33,482 bases of DNA from Sneathiella sp. (GTDB lineage Bacteria > Pseudomonadota > Alphaproteobacteria > Sneathiellales > Sneathiellaceae), in the NCBI GenBank assembly GCA_016764355.1, contig JAESSA010000014.1:1-33482 (forward strand), written 5' to 3'. Numbering within the stretch: the first letter of the stretch is position 1; every line of letters starts with the position of its first letter. Positions 30,845 to 33,482 of the stretch are shown piece by piece. The translations under genes and the position numbers were made by a program. The notes beneath the pieces were generated by a model that worked only from the letters and a program-made list of their open reading frames with translations, did not search any database and had not been told where the DNA came from.

Positions 30845-31504
30845 TCAATCTAGAATTTTTTGGCCGGTCTTTTCCCAATCAGCAAGGAAGGCTGCAAGGC
30901 CCTTGTCTGTGAGCGGATGAGAGACCAGCTGTTTTAGAACTTGCGGCGGAACAGTGCACACATCTGCGCCCATCAAGGCAGAATTGACAATATGGATTGG
31001 GTTGCGGATGGAGGCGACCAGTACTTCTGTTTGCAAACTCGTGTAGTTACCATAGATTTGCACAATGTCTGAAATCAGGTTCATGCCATCCTGTCCGATA
31101 TCGTCCAAGCGACCGACAAAGGGAGACACATATGTTGCACCAGCTTTTGCCGCCAAAATGGCTTGGGCCGCGGAGAAGCATAAAGTGACATTCACTTGCG
31201 TGCCGGCTTTGGAAAGTTGTGAACAGGTTTTAAGGCCTGCCATAGTCAGGGGAACCTTAACCGCAACATTTTCAGCGATGCCGGCAAGGCGTTTGCCTTC
31301 TTCAATCATGGTTTCATAATCAGTTGCCGCAACTTCGGCACTTACAGGACCTTCGACCAAATCACAGATTTCTTTGATGACTTCAAAAAAGTCGCGTCCA
31401 GATTTTGCGATTAAGGATGGATTGGTCGTTACACCGTCTAAAAGGCCGGTATCTGCAAGCTCTCGGATCTCTTCTGTATCTGCTGTATCAACGAAAAATT
31501 TCAT
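30845..31504 (-). CDS. fsa: Transaldolase-like / fructose-6-phosphate aldolase (TalC/Fsa type)
   Basis: [88 protein letters not shown]. Confidence 0.94.
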   Translation of the reverse strand: MKFFVDTADTEEIRELADTGLLDGVTTNPSLIAKSGRDFFEVIKEICDLVEGPVSAEVAATDYETMIEEGKRLAGIAENVAVKVPLTMAGLKTCSQLSKAGTQVNVTLCFSAAQAILAAKAGATYVSPFVGRLDDIGQDGMNLISDIVQIYGNYTSLQTEVLVASIRNPIHIVNSALMGADVCTVPPQVLKQLVSHPLTDKGLAAFLADWEKTGQKILD

Positions 31505-31693
31505 CTTTATATCTCTGCGTCAAAAAAATTGTGCCAAAGGGCGAACCAGATTTCTCTATAAAGGGTTTGGGCTCCAAGAACAATTCATTGTAAGGAAATG
31601 TTTGGTGCGATCCCTAAATTGGGTTAGGACAGGTTCCAAAGGTGAGCATACTTTAACAGGAAGTCAAAGACTAGTACGGGATCAGAGTACGAA

Positions 31694-33482
31694 ATGATTG
31701 TCGCAGAACGACCACGGGTTCAAGTCTTGCTGCCTACCAGTTTTGGGGCAGCTTACGATTATCAGGTGCCTGAATATTTATCTGTTGAGGTAGGGCAGTT
31801 TGTTAAAGTCCCTCTAGGCCCGCGGCATGTGGTCGGCGTTGTCTGGCGGCTTGCTGAGGATTCCAAGGTCAAAGCGTCCCGCATAAAGGATGTTTTGGAA
31901 GTTCTTCCCGTTGATCCTTTACCAGAGGCAAGCCGGATTTTTATCGACTGGGTTGCCAATTATACCATGCAGCAGCCGGGTAAAGTACTGCGCATGAATA
32001 TGAGTGCTCCCGATGCACTCTATCCCAAAGCTCCCAGAACCGGATACCGGATTAGCTCTGCGCCGCCCTCTAAAATGACATCGGCCAGACGGCGGGTGCT
32101 TGATATGCTTGAAGGTGGCATTGCCCGAACCGCATCTGAAATCGCAGAGATTGCTGGTGTCAGTACTTCCGTGGTGAAGGGGTTAGAGAAATTAGGCAGC
32201 CTTGTGGTTGTTGATCTTCCAGCAGAAGAGGAAATTCCAGAGCCCGATAGTGCAAAAGAAGGGATGTCCCTTTCTGATTTGCAACAATCCGCATCAGACG
32301 TGCTTTCCTCCCTTGTTCTAAAAAATGAATTTTCAGCTACTCTTCTTGAGGGGGTAACAGGGTCCGGTAAAACCGAAGTTTATTTCGAAGCCATTGCTGC
32401 AAGCCTCAAGGAAGGGCGGCAATCTCTTGTGCTGTTGCCTGAAATTGCACTGTCATCTCAATGGCTCTCTCGTTTTGAGCAACGGTTTGGCGTAAAGCCC
32501 GTTGAATGGCATTCAGATTTAAGTCAGGGAGAGAGACGGCGCAATTGGCGGGCTGTCATCGAAGGGCGGGCAAAAGTAGTGGTCGGTGCCAGGTCTGCTT
32601 TATTCCTCCCCTTCCCTGATCTTGGGCTCATCGTGGTGGATGAGGAACATGAAGCTTCCTTTAAGCAGGATGAAGGTGTCGCATATAATGCCCGTGATAT
32701 GTCGGTGGTACGAGGGCAAATCGGAAAATTCGCTGTCGTGCTCGCGTCAGCAACTCCGTCTTTGGAGACGCTTGTTAACGCACAGAGCGGTAAATACGAG
32801 CATGTAAAGCTCCCCTCTCGTTTTGGCGGCGCGACTTTACCCAGTGTGACCATTATTGATTTAAAGCAGCACCGGCCCGGTGCTCAGCGCTGGATTTCAG
32901 CCCCTTTGCAAGAAGCCATTACAGAAACCCTTGCCGCCGGGCAACAGGCAATGTTGTTTTTGAACCGCCGGGGCTATGCGCCTTTAACATTGTGTGATGC
33001 GTGCGGCCATCGATTGCAATGCCCTCACTGCAGCGCATGGCTTGTAGAACATCGATTGGCGCGACGCTTACAATGTCATCATTGCGGCTTTGCGACATCT
33101 CCTCTTAAAAACTGTCCTGATTGTGACGAGGTTGATAGCTTTAAAGCGTGCGGCCCCGGAATTGAGCGACTGACTGAAGAAGCACAAATTCTGTTTCCAG
33201 ATCACAATGTGGCAATGATGGCGAGTGATACGATTACGGGGCCAAAGGCAGCTGCCGAATTTGTGGATGCTATGACAAGGGGCGATATTGATCTTCTTGT
33301 GGGGACACAGATTGTTGCTAAGGGATATCACTTTCCGAATCTCACCTTAGTGGGGGTTGTTGATGCGGATCTTGGGCTTGCGGGGGGTGATTTGCGGGCA
33401 TCGGAGAGAACTTTTCAGCTGTTATCCCAAGTTGCGGGGCGCGCTGGGCGTGCCGAACATCCCGGTCGCGTGTTTTTACAGT
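31694..33482 (+). CDS. priA: Primosomal protein N' (PriA helicase), C-terminal end truncated by window end
   Basis: Translated from ATG 31694: VQVLLPTSFGAAYDYQVPEYLSVEVGQFVKVPLGPRHVVGVVW, LLEGVTGSGKTEVYFEAI, LIVVDEEHEASFKQ, zinc-binding CDACGHRLQCPHCSAWL / CHHCGFATSPLKNCPDC, GTQIVAKGYHFPNLTLVGVVDADLGL. No stop in the window, so absent from the ORF track. Confidence 0.97.
   Translation, partial: MIVAERPRVQVLLPTSFGAAYDYQVPEYLSVEVGQFVKVPLGPRHVVGVVWRLAEDSKVKASRIKDVLEVLPVDPLPEASRIFIDWVANYTMQQPGKVLRMNMSAPDALYPKAPRTGYRISSAPPSKMTSARRRVLDMLEGGIARTASEIAEIAGVSTSVVKGLEKLGSLVVVDLPAEEEIPEPDSAKEGMSLSDLQQSASDVLSSLVLKNEFSATLLEGVTGSGKTEVYFEAIAASLKEGRQSLVLLPEIALSSQWLSRFEQRFGVKPVEWHSDLSQGERRRNWRAVIEGRAKVVVGARSALFLPFPDLGLIVVDEEHEASFKQDEGVAYNARDMSVVRGQIGKFAVVLASATPSLETLVNAQSGKYEHVKLPSRFGGATLPSVTIIDLKQHRPGAQRWISAPLQEAITETLAAGQQAMLFLNRRGYAPLTLCDACGHRLQCPHCSAWLVEHRLARRLQCHHCGFATSPLKNCPDCDEVDSFKACGPGIERLTEEAQILFPDHNVAMMASDTITGPKAAAEFVDAMTRGDIDLLVGTQIVAKGYHFPNLTLVGVVDADLGLAGGDLRASERTFQLLSQVAGRAGRAEHPGRVFLQ

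Noticed and set aside
31613-31628. CCTAA-ATTGGG-TTAGG inverted repeat in the fsa/priA divergent region
   Set aside because: Only a 5-bp A/T-rich stem; expected by chance at this length.

Overview
This is a conserved core-metabolism region of what looks like an alphaproteobacterial chromosome. The lineage call is an inference from gene content and order. In order it carries: dapF (-, C-terminal end cut by the window edge); ffh-rpsP-rimM-trmD-rplS; leuC-leuD-leuB-asd; a CoA-ester lyase (Mcl2-like) plus mesaconyl-CoA hydratase (Mch/MeaC-like) pair; sdhCDAB; a divergent DUF218 protein and a PaiB-like FMN-binding protein; zapE and a small lipoprotein (-); mdh-sucCD-sucA-sucB-lpd; a GST and an MFS permease; xerC, a DUF484 protein and fsa/tal (-); and priA (+, cut at the right edge). 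dapF and priA are missing from the supplied ORF track because they run off the window. I see no tRNA, rRNA, CRISPR, IS element, prophage or defence system, and no clear new protein system. The less ordinary signals are in non-coding DNA. The best is a strong intrinsic-terminator-like hairpin with preceding hairpins in the dapF/ffh divergent gap, just upstream of ffh, where no annotated + strand gene exists to terminate; it suggests an ffh-operon attenuator or a small RNA. Others are two back-to-back hairpins between rplS and leuC, hairpins in the leuD-leuB, leuB-asd and sucD-sucA gaps, a hairpin just ahead of mdh, and repeat elements in the sdh, mcl and mdh upstream regions. All structures were paired by eye; no folding or database search was run.
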